The notes: a model not told the origin generated them from the sequence alone. 64,000 nt of DNA from an uncultured Lachnospiraceae bacterium (GCA_947625015.1 CANQMR010000002.1:111840-175839); one strand, 5' to 3'. Counted from the first letter of the stretch, positions 1-9,493 are shown. A program made the numbers and translations.

Positions 1-21
1 ATAAGTTAACAAAAATCTGCG

Positions 22-55
22 ACAATGTAGAAAAACAAATGAAATACAATGTAGA
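22..55 (+). repeat. Direct repeat upstream of recombinase
   Basis: The decamer ACAATGTAGA occurs at 22-31 and again at 46-55, 24 bases apart start to start, just before the recombinase gene. It could be a recombinase or regulator binding site, but no full inverted partner is visible in the window; a weak opposite-orientation match (TCTCTACAT) lies at about 970. Function is unproven. Confidence 0.35.
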
Positions 56-67
56 TGGGAGAAAACT

Positions 68-922
68 ATGGAGCGAAAAATTACAAAAGAGATGTTAAAG
101 CAGTATGAAATCTATCTGCGGGAGGACGAAAAAAGCAGGGCAACCATCCAAAAATATCTGTGCGACCTGGAAAAACTGATTTGCTTTGCGGCCGGAAAGC
201 CTTTAACAAAAAGCCTGATGCTTGATTACAAGGAAACGCTGTATGAAAAAGAAAAATATAAAATTAGCAGCATCAATTCTTTTCTGGTGGCGGCAAACCG
301 TTTTTTTGAATATATGCAATGGTATGAGCTTAAGGTGAAGACCTACCGGGTGCAGAAGGAAACCTTCTGTCCGGAAAATAAATATCTGAGTAAAGCGGAA
401 TATAAAAAGCTGTTGCATGAGGCGAAAGAAGAAAAGAAACTGCGGCTTTTTATGATTTTGGAAACCCTTGCCTCAACCGGCATGCGGGTGTCGGAACTTC
501 AATTTTTATCTGTGGAAGCGGTAAGGCTTGGACGGGTGGAGATTCATAATAAAGGAAAGGTCCGGACAGTCCTGCTTACTGAAAAGCTGCGAAAACAACT
601 TATGCTATATGCTGCCAAAAGGCAGATTATCGGCGGCGCAATCTTTTGTACCAAAACCGGCGAACCTGTAAACCGAAGTAATATCTGGCGGGAAATGAAA
701 AAACTATGCAAAAACGCAGGTGTAGAGCCGACAAAGGTATTTCCTCATAATCTGCGGCATCTGTTTGCCCAGTGTTTTTATCATCTGAAAAAAGATATTG
801 CAAAACTTGCCGATGTACTTGGACACAGCAGCATCGAGACGACAAGAATCTATATTCGCACAACTTCAAGGGAACATCTAAAACAGCTGGAAATGCTGAA
901 TCTGGTGGAAATGTGGTGTTAG
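68..922 (+). CDS. Tyrosine recombinase/integrase (XerC/D-like) at head of capsule locus
   Basis: This is a 284-residue tyrosine site-specific recombinase that would cut and rejoin DNA through a phosphotyrosine intermediate. An N-terminal SAM-like core-binding domain (about residues 5-90) is followed by the catalytic domain. The catalytic set appears complete: R140 in TGMRVSEL, a Lys in NKGK, H227-x-x-R230 in HNLRH, H253 in GHSS and Y262 in TRIY. Its length is typical of stand-alone XerC/D-like enzymes. No phage or transposon genes are next to it; it sits about 280 bases before the LoaP gene. Recombinases at the start of surface-polysaccharide loci are known to invert promoters in some gut bacteria, so a local inversion role is possible. 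Movement of the island is an alternative. Confidence 0.88.
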   Translation: MERKITKEMLKQYEIYLREDEKSRATIQKYLCDLEKLICFAAGKPLTKSLMLDYKETLYEKEKYKISSINSFLVAANRFFEYMQWYELKVKTYRVQKETFCPENKYLSKAEYKKLLHEAKEEKKLRLFMILETLASTGMRVSELQFLSVEAVRLGRVEIHNKGKVRTVLLTEKLRKQLMLYAAKRQIIGGAIFCTKTGEPVNRSNIWREMKKLCKNAGVEPTKVFPHNLRHLFAQCFYHLKKDIAKLADVLGHSSIETTRIYIRTTSREHLKQLEMLNLVEMWC

Positions 923-1201
923 TACTACATAATAAAAATTATATTGTAACCACGTCTAACAATATATCATAATCTCTACATAGTTTCAACGTTTTTTTTA
1001 CAATTACAAATTTTGTTAAATGTATTTATCTGTTTTCCAAAAAGTCAATGATAGAAATACTGCTTTTCTGTTTTGTGTTCCATGAAGTAAGAGGATTTAT
1101 TGTGTAAGTATATGTATAGCTTGCAAATACATAATTTTTATTATGTTGTAAAAATTAACCTTCAATATATAAATGGGAAATTTATTCCCGGAGGTTTTGG
1201 T
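923..1201 (+). promoter_or_regulatory. Leader/promoter region of capsule operon
   Basis: This AT-rich 279-base stretch between the recombinase and the LoaP gene has a candidate sigma-A promoter: TTGTAA at 1146-1151, a 16-base spacer, and TATAAA at 1168-1173. A GGAGG ribosome site follows at about 1190. Upstream of it, TATGTAT (1111-1117) pairs with ATACATA (1127-1133) and is followed by a T-rich run, giving a weak AU hairpin. No strong GC-rich LoaP-type hairpin was recognised. Confidence 0.4.
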
Positions 1202-1714
1202 ATGTGGTATGTGATTCAGTCGCTAAATGGAGATGAGATGAATGTCTGTGAAAAATGTAGACAGGCGGTACCCAAAGATGCGTACCGGGATTTTTTTGTG
1301 CCCATGTATGTCTGTATGCGGCGGTATCAGGGAGTGTGGAGCAAGGAACAAAAGGTTCTCTTTCCCGGTTATTTCTTTATTGATACAGAGCAGCCGGAGG
1401 TTGTAGAAAAAGCCCTGTCTGTTGTCGCCAGAATTGCAAAGCCGGTCTGTGTAGGGAAACAATTTGTTCCTATCTTAGAAGAGGAACAGGATTTTTTAGA
1501 GGATATGATGGACGCCAGCCATATTATCCAGATGTCCACAGGCAACATTATTAATGGCGAGTTTGACATATACGAAGGCCCGCTTCAGGAAAAGGCAGCT
1601 TATTTAAAGAGGATTGACCGCCATAAACGGATTGCGGAGATGGAGGTCAGGCTGTTGGGAAAGCCGAGGCGAGTAAGGGTTGGATTGGAAATAGTGAAAA
1701 AGATTGCGGTGTAA
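1202..1714 (+). CDS. loaP: LoaP-type transcription antiterminator (NusG paralogue)
   Basis: This 170-residue NusG-family protein is predicted to bind RNA polymerase and keep it reading through terminators in the long capsule operon. Residues 1-110 form the NGN domain (MWYVIQSLNGDE..., KVLFPGYFFID), and residues 125-170 form a KOW-like barrel (IYEGPLQEKAAYLKRIDRH). The start at 1202 is chosen because GGAGG lies 8-10 bases upstream and the NGN domain begins exactly there; a longer frame from 1100 has no such support. LoaP proteins are specialised NusG paralogues in Firmicutes linked to long polysaccharide and antibiotic operons, and the neighbours here fit. UpxY-like Bacteroides factors are functional analogues. 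Direct evidence of its RNA target is lacking. Confidence 0.85.
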   Translation: MWYVIQSLNGDEMNVCEKCRQAVPKDAYRDFFVPMYVCMRRYQGVWSKEQKVLFPGYFFIDTEQPEVVEKALSVVARIAKPVCVGKQFVPILEEEQDFLEDMMDASHIIQMSTGNIINGEFDIYEGPLQEKAAYLKRIDRHKRIAEMEVRLLGKPRRVRVGLEIVKKIAV

Positions 1715-1753
1715 AAGATTGATGGCAGTTGCAAAGATGGAGTGAAGTTAGAC

Positions 1754-2203
1754 ATGAAAGTTTGTCTGGTAGGTTCCAGTGGAGGACATTTAACACATTT
1801 ATATATGCTAAAACCGTTCTGGCAGGATAAGGAGCGGTTCTGGGTAACTTTTGATAAAGCGGATGCAAGAAGTCTTTTAAAAGGAGAAAAAATGTATCCC
1901 TGTTATTACCCTACTAACCGGAATCTCTGGAATCTGATTCGCAATACCTTTGTAGCAATTAAGGTATTGTGGAAAGAAAAACCGGATTTGTTGATATCTT
2001 CCGGCGCAGCAGTGGCAGTTCCTTTCTTTTATCTGGCAAAGCTGATGGGAAAGAAGCTGGTATATATTGAGGTTTTTGACCGGATTGATAAGCCGACTCT
2101 GACCGGAAAGCTGGTGTATCCGATTGTGGATCGGTTCATTGTGCAGTGGGAGGAAATGAAGCAGGTGTATCCTAAGGCTGTGAATCTGGGGAGTATTTTC
2201 TAA
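1754..2203 (+). CDS. PssD/Cps14F-like glycosyltransferase subunit
   Basis: This 149-residue protein resembles the Alg14/PssD/Cps14F family, the membrane-anchoring partner of a two-part GT-B glycosyltransferase that adds the second sugar to a lipid-linked capsule precursor. The N-terminus KVCLVGSSGGHLTHL is the family signature, and a hydrophobic loop near residues 75-95 (VAVPFFYLAKLMG) probably binds the membrane. ATG 1754 is preferred because GGAG at 1739-1742 is 11 bases upstream; a GTG at 1742 overlaps that site. It sits 39 bases after the LoaP gene and 25 bases before its presumed catalytic partner. Confidence 0.85.
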   Translation: MKVCLVGSSGGHLTHLYMLKPFWQDKERFWVTFDKADARSLLKGEKMYPCYYPTNRNLWNLIRNTFVAIKVLWKEKPDLLISSGAAVAVPFFYLAKLMGKKLVYIEVFDRIDKPTLTGKLVYPIVDRFIVQWEEMKQVYPKAVNLGSIF

Positions 2204-2228
2204 AAGTTGCAGTGAAAGGATACATACA

Positions 2229-2726
2229 ATGATATTTGTGACAGTGGGAACTCATGAACAGCCCTTTGATCGTCTGATCAAAGAAATGGACAGGCTGAAG
2301 GGGAAGGGTGCAATAGAAGACGAAGTAATTATGCAGACTGGGTATAGCGCTTATGAAGCTAAGTATTGTAAATGGAGTAAATTAATTCCCTATGAAGAAA
2401 TGGAGAGAAATATTGCAAATGCGGACATTGTAATCACGCATGGCGGACCAGCGAGTTTTATTACACCGTTACAAATGGGGAAGATTCCTATTGTAGTACC
2501 AAGACAGAAGCAATTTGGGGAGCATGTCAACGACCATCAGTTGGAGTTTTGCCGACAGGTGGAGAGAAGGCTTGGAAATATTATCTTGGTGGAAGATGTT
2601 AGTAAGATAAATGAATACATAGAGCATTATAGTGAACATTGTAAAACACTACATTTGGATATGAGTAATCATAATGGAACATTCAATGAGCAGTTAGAAA
2701 TGATTGTTCGGGAGTTGGGAGTGTAA
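2229..2726 (+). CDS. PssE/Cps14G-like glycosyltransferase subunit
   Basis: This 165-residue protein matches the C-terminal half of GT28 enzymes (Alg13/PssE/Cps14G). It starts with IFVTVGTHEQPFDRL and carries the nucleotide-sugar-binding stretch ITHGGPASFITPL around residues 72-85. With the preceding PssD-like protein it should form one cytoplasmic-face transferase that extends the undecaprenyl-linked sugar. Linked Cps14F/G pairs act as galactosyltransferases, but the donor sugar cannot be read from the sequence. Its stop is followed after two bases by the next start, showing tight operon packing. Confidence 0.86.
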   Translation: MIFVTVGTHEQPFDRLIKEMDRLKGKGAIEDEVIMQTGYSAYEAKYCKWSKLIPYEEMERNIANADIVITHGGPASFITPLQMGKIPIVVPRQKQFGEHVNDHQLEFCRQVERRLGNIILVEDVSKINEYIEHYSEHCKTLHLDMSNHNGTFNEQLEMIVRELGV

Positions 2727-2728
2727 GG

Positions 2729-3835
2729 ATGCCGAGGGTTGGAATATTGTCTATGCAGAGGATATTGAATTATGGTTCCTTCTTGCAGGCATATGGATTG
2801 AAAAGCATATTGGAGGAACTGGGCTGTGATGTGGAATTTGTGGATTATCACCCGGGAAAATGTCTGCTTCCTGTAGAAAACGAAAGTGGAATTTCGCGAA
2901 AGCTTGCAAAAGGTATAGAGGTGTTAAAACAAAAAGCACCGATTACAGAAAAGATTCGCTTTATTCAATATAAAAGACAATACGCGGCAAAATATTACCC
3001 TTATCTTGGAATTGATGACAAGATGAACTATGTACCGGAACTTGATGTTTTGGTAATTGGTAGTGATGAGGTCTTTAACTGTGTACAGTCCAATACTAAT
3101 GTAGGGTTTTCTCCTGAGTTGTTTGGTGATGGACATCATGCAAAGAAGCTGATAAGTTATGCAGCTTCTTTTGGAAATACAACCATAGAAAAGTTGGAAA
3201 AATATGGTGTGAGAGAAACGATTTCTAATTTGCTTGAAGGTTTTGATTCACTGTCAGTAAGAGATAGTAATAGTGGAAGCATTGTTGAAGAACTGACGGG
3301 CAAACAACCAGAATATCATTTTGATCCGGTTCTGGTGTATGGCTTTATCGGTAGGTGTAAAGAAATACCGCAAAGTGTAGGATATTCCAGTTACATGATT
3401 GTATATGGTTATTCCGGCAGATTCAGTAAGGAAGAGTGTAGAACAATCCGGGCATATGCAACCCAAAAGGGGTTGAAGATACTATGCATTGGTGGCGTGC
3501 AGAGGTGCTGTGACAGATTTATTGACTGTTCACCTTTTGAAGTGATCGCTTATTTTCAACATGCGGATTGTGTTGTGACGGACACATTTCATGGAACAAT
3601 TTTGTCTGTGATAACAAAAAGGCGGTTTGGGGTTTTTGTAAGAAGACAAGGATATGGAAATGGCGAGAAGTTAGAGGATCTTCTTGCAAGATTGAAATTA
3701 GGCGAAAGAGAGATATCAAATATAGAAATGTTGAATAATGTTTTAGCCTCTTCAGTGAATTATAAGGAAACAGAATTAATTATAGAGACGGCTAGAAAAA
3801 ATGCTTATGCGTACTTAAATGGAATGTTGGTGTAA
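2729..3835 (+). CDS. Polysaccharide pyruvyl transferase family protein
   Basis: This 368-residue protein belongs to the CsaB/polysaccharide pyruvyl transferase family, whose members move pyruvate from phosphoenolpyruvate onto sugars as ketals. Diagnostic stretches are VGILSMQRILNYGSFLQAYGL at the N-terminus, VLVIGSDEVFN near residue 110, and VVTDTFHGTILSVI near residue 285, whose Thr/His lie in the presumed active site. It begins 2 bases after the PssE-like gene. The following gene encodes an Fe-S FrhB-like protein, a pairing common in Firmicutes capsule loci though its biochemistry is poorly defined. Pyruvylation of this polymer is an inference. Confidence 0.85.
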   Translation: MPRVGILSMQRILNYGSFLQAYGLKSILEELGCDVEFVDYHPGKCLLPVENESGISRKLAKGIEVLKQKAPITEKIRFIQYKRQYAAKYYPYLGIDDKMNYVPELDVLVIGSDEVFNCVQSNTNVGFSPELFGDGHHAKKLISYAASFGNTTIEKLEKYGVRETISNLLEGFDSLSVRDSNSGSIVEELTGKQPEYHFDPVLVYGFIGRCKEIPQSVGYSSYMIVYGYSGRFSKEECRTIRAYATQKGLKILCIGGVQRCCDRFIDCSPFEVIAYFQHADCVVTDTFHGTILSVITKRRFGVFVRRQGYGNGEKLEDLLARLKLGEREISNIEMLNNVLASSVNYKETELIIETARKNAYAYLNGMLV

Positions 3836-3837
3836 AA

Positions 3838-5016
3838 ATGCAGAATGTATCAGAAATAAAACATGAAAAATGCTATGGCTGCGGTGCTTGTGAAGGGTGT
3901 CCTATGGAGGCTGTAAAGTTAAAGGAAGATAAATTTGGGTTTCGTTATCCGCATGTTGACAAAGAAAAATGTACTGCTTGCGGAGCCTGTTTAAGAGGAT
4001 GTCCGGTGTTATATAAAGGGAACAATCAGCAGGGCCAGACAGCATATGCAGCCAGGAGCCGTAATCAGAAGGTGCTTAGTATGTCCTCTTCTGGCGGATT
4101 AGGATATGAAATTGGGCGTTGGATGATAAAAAAAGGCGGTATGGTGTGCGGTGCGGCATGGGATAAGGATTTGTTGGTTAAACATGTTGTTATAAATGAT
4201 GAGAGAGAGCTGGATAAGATTCAGGGTTCTAAATATGTGCAGAGCAAATGTGACGGTGTTTATACTGAGATTGTGAATTTATTAAAGAGCGGATATCCGG
4301 TATTGTTTGTTGGAACCCCTTGTCAGGTGGCGGCAGTAAAGATGGCAGCAGATGGATATGAGGATTATTTATACACGATGGATATTATTTGTCATGGAGT
4401 GCCTAACCAGAAAATGTTTAAAGAATATTTGGAGATGTTAGGAAAAAAATATTCCGGAAAAGTAATAGAATTTTCTTTTCGAGACAAACAAAGAGGATGG
4501 GGAACAGTAGGAAAAGCAAAGATAAAAACAGACAAAAAAATGTTTTCCTTACCAATCTATAAAACAGAGCAATCCTATTATTATTATTATTTACGGGGTT
4601 TTTTGTCCAGACAGAGTTGTTATGCCTGTCCATTTGCGAGCAGAGAACGGGTAGGAGACATTACCATTGGCGATTACTGGGGAATAGAAAGTGTTCATCC
4701 GGAAATCAAAGATATAGAAAAAGGAATTTCTCTAATGATATGTAATACTGAAAAGGGGAAGAAAATTATTCAGGAATTGTCTGGAATTGAAATGGTAAAG
4801 ACAGATTTGGATAAAGCATGTAGGTATAACGGGCAATTAGTAAAGCCTCAGGGATATGATGAAAAGAGGGAAGAACTGATGCAGTTATATATTGACGGTG
4901 GCTGGAAAAGCATAGAGGAAAGATTTGATAAAAATATTGGTGTGAGGCGATATGCGGACAGGGTAAAGGCAATGGTTCCGAGGTGGGTTGTAAGAAAAAT
5001 AAAGCAGAATAGATAA
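3838..5016 (+). CDS. FrhB-like Fe-S protein (coenzyme F420 hydrogenase beta-subunit family)
   Basis: This 392-residue protein has two 4Fe-4S motifs in the first 60 residues (CYGCGACEGCP and CTACGACLRGCP). An FrhB_FdhB-type domain follows (SSGGLGYEIG; VLFVGTPCQVAAVK; DIICHGVP), and a further cysteine pair sits in SCYACPFASRERVGDITIGDYWG. In this setting such proteins accompany pyruvyltransferases and may supply reducing equivalents or modify a sugar; true F420 use is unlikely. It starts 2 bases after the preceding stop and is certainly co-transcribed. The family call is confident but the reaction is unknown. Confidence 0.84.
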   Translation: MQNVSEIKHEKCYGCGACEGCPMEAVKLKEDKFGFRYPHVDKEKCTACGACLRGCPVLYKGNNQQGQTAYAARSRNQKVLSMSSSGGLGYEIGRWMIKKGGMVCGAAWDKDLLVKHVVINDERELDKIQGSKYVQSKCDGVYTEIVNLLKSGYPVLFVGTPCQVAAVKMAADGYEDYLYTMDIICHGVPNQKMFKEYLEMLGKKYSGKVIEFSFRDKQRGWGTVGKAKIKTDKKMFSLPIYKTEQSYYYYYLRGFLSRQSCYACPFASRERVGDITIGDYWGIESVHPEIKDIEKGISLMICNTEKGKKIIQELSGIEMVKTDLDKACRYNGQLVKPQGYDEKREELMQLYIDGGWKSIEERFDKNIGVRRYADRVKAMVPRWVVRKIKQNR

Positions 5017-5068
5017 TTGATAAAAAAGAAATTTTTAGACTAGAAATAGACTGTGTCGAGGTTCATCA

Positions 5069-7090
5069 ATGAATAATAAAATAAAACGTTATTATAGATT
5101 AAAGAAAAATACAAAAAATGACGAGACAGGATTGAAGTTGTGTCAGTTGAAAAATATATTGGCTTCATATAGATATGTCTCTTTTGATATATTTGATACA
5201 TTGTTGAAAAGAGATGTACAATTTCCAACAGATGTATTTGATATAGTTGAGCGGGATTATAATTGTTTGCATGAATATAAAAATATACAGGGCTTTAAAG
5301 AAGAAAGGATAGTTGCAGAGAAAAATGCAAGAAAGAATAGTCATTCGGAGGAAGTAAATTTAAATACTATTTATCAGAATATATTGTCATATTCCAAAAG
5401 TGAAAAAGAAGAATTAAGGGCATTAGAGAAAAAAATAGAATATGAAATTTGCACGCCGCATTTGCCAATGGTGGAGATGTATAAATATTGCATCGAGCAG
5501 GGAAAAAAGGTTTATTTGACTTCAGATATGTATTTGGATGAAACGCTTATTCAAAATATGCTTATTAAGTGCGGAATATATGAATATAACACATTATACT
5601 TGTCCAGCACCTATGGAAAGACAAAAAAAACAGGAAATCTATTTGAGTGTTTGTTGGAACAAGAAGCAATTAAGGCAGAAGATTTAATTCATATTGGTGA
5701 TTCTATATATTCGGATATGAAAGTTCCTGGCGAAAAGGGAATAAAAACATTTTTAATCCCGAGAAATATTGTTTATGACACACGATGTATGCCAAAATGG
5801 AACAACACATTAAATAATAATATTTTATTGTCATTTATAAATAACCGGATTAATTATAATGAAGACAATTTTTATAAATTTGGGTATGATTCATTCGGGG
5901 TATTATTGTGGGGGTTTTCAAAATGGCTTTTAAAAGAAATGCAAGCGAAACATATATCGAAAGTGTATTTTTTTTCCAGAGACGGATGGATTATGAAAAA
6001 AGCATTTGATCTTGTAAATAGTTCAAACAGTAATATTTCATCTTATTACTTAGAAGTCTCCAGACGAAGTCTGAAAGTGCCTCTTCTTTGGAAACAGTGT
6101 ACCTTAAATAATGTGGTGCAGAATTTATCTGCGATTTCGATTATAAAGATAACTAGTTTGTTTGCAGGGATGGGATTAGATATTCGGAAATACGATAAGC
6201 TAATAAAAAAATTTGGCTTTGATAATAACACATATTTTGAACGGAGTGATATTTTAGAGAATAAAGAAGTTAACCAATTATTTGAAATGGTTAAAGAAGA
6301 TGTATATATAAATTCCAAATTGGAATATGAAAGTATTAGTAAATATTTGTACCAACAAAAAGTTTTTGGAAATATTGCAGTGGTTGATATTGGATGGAGT
6401 GGAGGGATGCAAAGAAATCTGATTGAAATACTTCGAAATATGGACGCAAAGGCAGAAGTAACGGGATATTATATGGGAATTACAAGGCATTACAAACGCC
6501 AAATGCAAAAAAATAAAATGAATATGAAAGGATACATATTCGATTATGCACATGATGCTGTTCCCGTTGAGAAACATCGTGGATTTGTCGGTCTCTTTGA
6601 AACATTTTTTTTAGAGCAAAAGGGATCGGTTATGAAATATGAATATAACATGGAAACAAATAATGTAAAAGTTATTAGATATCCTTATGAGTATATAGTC
6701 AATAATGAACCTAATTCCGAAATCAAAAAAATAGAAAAATTGCAAGAGGGAGCGCTTGATTTTATTAAGTGTGTTGAAAAATCAGATTATTTGAAAAATA
6801 TGAGAATATCATCAAGTGATTCTTTTGAGAATATAATGCGTTATTGCGGACAACCCACATCTGTGGAATTGGAAATGTTTGCAAATTTTCATTTTTATGA
6901 TGAAGATAATGTTTCATATCTTGCAAAACCGAAGATGTCATTGATAAGATATTTTTTTCATATTAGACAATTAAGAACAGATTTATATTTTAGTGGATGG
7001 AAAATCGGATTTTTAAGGAAATTATTTAAATTTAATTTTCCATTTTATCAAATGAAACAGATAAAAGATATGAGGTTGAATAAAAGGTGA
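5069..7090 (+). CDS. Large HAD-superfamily protein of capsule loci
   Basis: This 673-residue protein has an N-terminal HAD domain. Motif I is FDIFDTLLKR (about residues 40-50), motif II lies in VYLTSDMYLDE, and motif IV in IHIGDSIYSDMK. A C-terminal module of about 400 residues follows (SRDGWIMKKAF, VDIGWSGGMQRNL) and is typical of COG5610-type predicted hydrolases in polysaccharide clusters. The HAD part could hydrolyse a phosphate ester; the role of the second part is unknown, though transferase or phosphosugar activity is plausible. It is strongly AT-rich. It starts 52 bases after the previous gene and ends 6 bases before the GT4 gene. Confidence 0.75.
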   Translation: MNNKIKRYYRLKKNTKNDETGLKLCQLKNILASYRYVSFDIFDTLLKRDVQFPTDVFDIVERDYNCLHEYKNIQGFKEERIVAEKNARKNSHSEEVNLNTIYQNILSYSKSEKEELRALEKKIEYEICTPHLPMVEMYKYCIEQGKKVYLTSDMYLDETLIQNMLIKCGIYEYNTLYLSSTYGKTKKTGNLFECLLEQEAIKAEDLIHIGDSIYSDMKVPGEKGIKTFLIPRNIVYDTRCMPKWNNTLNNNILLSFINNRINYNEDNFYKFGYDSFGVLLWGFSKWLLKEMQAKHISKVYFFSRDGWIMKKAFDLVNSSNSNISSYYLEVSRRSLKVPLLWKQCTLNNVVQNLSAISIIKITSLFAGMGLDIRKYDKLIKKFGFDNNTYFERSDILENKEVNQLFEMVKEDVYINSKLEYESISKYLYQQKVFGNIAVVDIGWSGGMQRNLIEILRNMDAKAEVTGYYMGITRHYKRQMQKNKMNMKGYIFDYAHDAVPVEKHRGFVGLFETFFLEQKGSVMKYEYNMETNNVKVIRYPYEYIVNNEPNSEIKKIEKLQEGALDFIKCVEKSDYLKNMRISSSDSFENIMRYCGQPTSVELEMFANFHFYDEDNVSYLAKPKMSLIRYFFHIRQLRTDLYFSGWKIGFLRKLFKFNFPFYQMKQIKDMRLNKR

Positions 7091-7096
7091 AGTGGC

Positions 7097-8179
7097 ATGA
7101 AGGTTTTAGTCATTAATACATGTGGCATCGCAGTTGGTGGTATTACAACAAATATGTTGGAGTATATCAACGCATTGTCAGATAGTAATATATTGTTTGA
7201 TGTGTTGGTTACAGTCTATTATGAGGAAGATGTGATATTAAAATTTAAAGAATTGGGTTGCGGAATTGTTAGTATGCCAAATCGGAAAAAAAATCCGTTG
7301 GGTTATGCGGCGAAGCTGAATAAATTTATTAAAGAAACCAGGTATGATGTTATACACGTTCATGGAAATTCTGCAACTATGGCACTTGAGTTATTGATTG
7401 CTAAAAGAAATGGGATTCCTACAAGAATTGCACATTGTCATAATAATGTTTGTGGACATCCATTTCTACATAAAATATTGAATCCGGTTTTCAAATCATC
7501 ATATACAATAGCATTGGCTTGTTCTAAAAAAGCGGGAGAATGGATTTTTGGAAAAGAAAATTTTCAGGTGTTGCATAATGCAATAAATATTAAGAAATAC
7601 AATTTTAGTGAATCTGTTCGAACTGAATATAGAAAAAAATTAGGAATAAAAGATGAATTAGTTATTGGGCATGTTGGCTCATTTAATAAACAGAAAAATC
7701 ATGAGGTAGTTATTAATGTTTTTGCAGAAGTTGAAAAAGTGGAAAATGCAAAACTGCTTCTTATAGGCGAGGGAGAATTAAGAAAAGAATGTATAAAAAA
7801 AGTACATGAACTTGGATTAAAAGAAAAAGTTTTATTTTTAGGTATAAGAAATGATGTAGAAAAGATTATGCAGGCTATGGATGTTTTTTTGTTTCCTTCG
7901 CGTTGGGAAGGTCTGGGTATTGTATTAGTTGAGGCACAGGCGGTTGGATTGCCTTGTATAGTATCTAATGTGGTGCCTAAAGAGGTGAAATGCACAGAAA
8001 ATATTGAATATGTAAACTTGAACGAAGGTGTAAGCGTGTGGGCGAATAGAGTGTTGAATGCTTTTTGTGGTAACAGAACAGAAACATCAAAAGTAGCTTG
8101 TGAAAGCCTAAAAAAACGTGGGTATTGTATTGATAAGGAAGCATGGAAATTAGAAAAAATATATAGAGGAATACTTTGA
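7097..8179 (+). CDS. GT4-family glycosyltransferase
   Basis: This 360-residue GT-B retaining glycosyltransferase would add one sugar of the repeat unit on the cytoplasmic face. The N-terminal glycine-rich acceptor loop is GGITTNMLEY (residues 14-23). The C-terminal nucleotide-sugar domain has IGHVGSFNKQKNH (about residue 190) and the donor-site stretch FPSRWEGLGIVLVEAQAVGLPCIVS (about 270-295), including the conserved EX7E-type glutamates. Donor and linkage cannot be inferred. It follows the HAD gene by 6 bases. Confidence 0.9.
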   Translation: MKVLVINTCGIAVGGITTNMLEYINALSDSNILFDVLVTVYYEEDVILKFKELGCGIVSMPNRKKNPLGYAAKLNKFIKETRYDVIHVHGNSATMALELLIAKRNGIPTRIAHCHNNVCGHPFLHKILNPVFKSSYTIALACSKKAGEWIFGKENFQVLHNAINIKKYNFSESVRTEYRKKLGIKDELVIGHVGSFNKQKNHEVVINVFAEVEKVENAKLLLIGEGELRKECIKKVHELGLKEKVLFLGIRNDVEKIMQAMDVFLFPSRWEGLGIVLVEAQAVGLPCIVSNVVPKEVKCTENIEYVNLNEGVSVWANRVLNAFCGNRTETSKVACESLKKRGYCIDKEAWKLEKIYRGIL

Positions 8180-8215
8180 TTTTTAATAAAAGGGTTGAAT
8201 TGAGAGGATAAAATA

Positions 8216-9493
8216 ATGAGCATTACTATATATGGATTAGTATGTTTAACATTAGTGGCAATAGCATTATATAAAAATAATGCCAATATGATGTTGGCGC
8301 TTTTAATATTAGGAATGAATTTTCAATCAGCATCTGTTTTTGTACTAAATGGACAAGGAGTAGGATTTCAATTAGTAATATCCACAATATTTATGCTATG
8401 GATATTTTTTTATTCTAATATATTTCAAAAAGGGAAATTGATAATTGTAAGAAGTTACGAAAAACAGAAGTTTTCAATAGTAGCAGCTCTTTTTTTGGGT
8501 ATTTACTGTGTTATAGTGACAAAGAAGATGAGTATTAATTATGAAAATAGTTTTATTATATTGTATCTTTTACAGTTTTTAATTTATATTTCCTGTTATG
8601 TAAGTATGTGGTTTGTACATAAAAGATATAGCTATATGGATATAGACAAAATTATGACTATGGTAATTACAGTTATATGTGTAATAGGGATAATTCAATT
8701 AGTAACTACAGTAAATATATTTCCCAAAAATGTTATTTTAGAAACATTTATATATACAAAAGACACCCGGTCCGCATATTATACTACAAATTATTATCCG
8801 AGATTGTTTTCAGTGTTTATGGAGCCAAGTTACTGTGCGGCTTTTTTGGTAGGATCGTTTTATTATATTATATCAAAGGAAAAATTAGATAAATATTGTG
8901 TACGATTGGCAATTGTCTTACTAGTGGAAATTCTTCTTACATTTTCGTCTACAGCATACGGAGCTTTTTTTGTTACGGGGCTTATATATTTAGCGTTGTG
9001 TAAAAACAAAAAAGCGTTAAAATGGTTGATCCCATTGGCAATTGTAATGGGAATGTTGTTGTTAGCCACAGGCGTATTGCAGCAGATGCTAAATGATGTG
9101 ATTTTCAGCAAGGGAACAAGCGGTTCGGGTGTTACTCGTGCAGGATGGGACAGACATGCAATGACTGTCTTTCAGGAGAATCCTTGGTTTGGCGTGGGTT
9201 ATAAGGGAGTCAGAGGCTCTCATTTGTATACATCAATTTTAGGACAGCTTGGGATTGTAGGAACGACATTATATGTTCTTATGATTTTGCCTTTAATAAT
9301 CGCTGGCTTGAAAAGCAAACGGACTACTTCGGCTGCATTATTTTTGATAGGTTCTATTATATCGCAGTTAATTGCACTTCCAGATTTGGATTTTTGTGTG
9401 TTTTGGGAGGGGATGTATATTATGGCTTTGATGCTGGGAATGGCGAAAGGAGAATCAGGATATGAATCTGTCAATAATAATTCCGGTATATAA
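8216..9493 (+). CDS. wzy: Wzy-like O-antigen/capsule polymerase
   Basis: This 425-residue polytopic membrane protein has about ten hydrophobic segments. A large loop near residues 175-200 (YYTTNYYPRLFSVFMEPSYCAAFL) and a second loop at 295-330 (FSKGTSGSGVTRAGWDRHAMTVFQENPWFGVGYKG) match the O-antigen ligase/polymerase pattern. It probably polymerises flipped repeat units on the outer face. Wzy proteins are poorly conserved, so the assignment rests on topology, the PWFGVGxG motif and context beside a Wzx flippase. Its last 32 bases overlap the next gene. Confidence 0.78.
   Translation: MSITIYGLVCLTLVAIALYKNNANMMLALLILGMNFQSASVFVLNGQGVGFQLVISTIFMLWIFFYSNIFQKGKLIIVRSYEKQKFSIVAALFLGIYCVIVTKKMSINYENSFIILYLLQFLIYISCYVSMWFVHKRYSYMDIDKIMTMVITVICVIGIIQLVTTVNIFPKNVILETFIYTKDTRSAYYTTNYYPRLFSVFMEPSYCAAFLVGSFYYIISKEKLDKYCVRLAIVLLVEILLTFSSTAYGAFFVTGLIYLALCKNKKALKWLIPLAIVMGMLLLATGVLQQMLNDVIFSKGTSGSGVTRAGWDRHAMTVFQENPWFGVGYKGVRGSHLYTSILGQLGIVGTTLYVLMILPLIIAGLKSKRTTSAALFLIGSIISQLIALPDLDFCVFWEGMYIMALMLGMAKGESGYESVNNNSGI

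Noticed and set aside
1100..1201. Longer N-terminus for the LoaP gene
   Set aside because: The extra 34 residues do not resemble NusG, and the good ribosome site is at the internal ATG 1202.
3838..5016. True coenzyme F420 hydrogenase subunit
   Set aside because: Only the domain family matches; no F420 biosynthesis or hydrogenase partner genes are in the operon, and the pairing with a pyruvyltransferase indicates a polysaccharide role.
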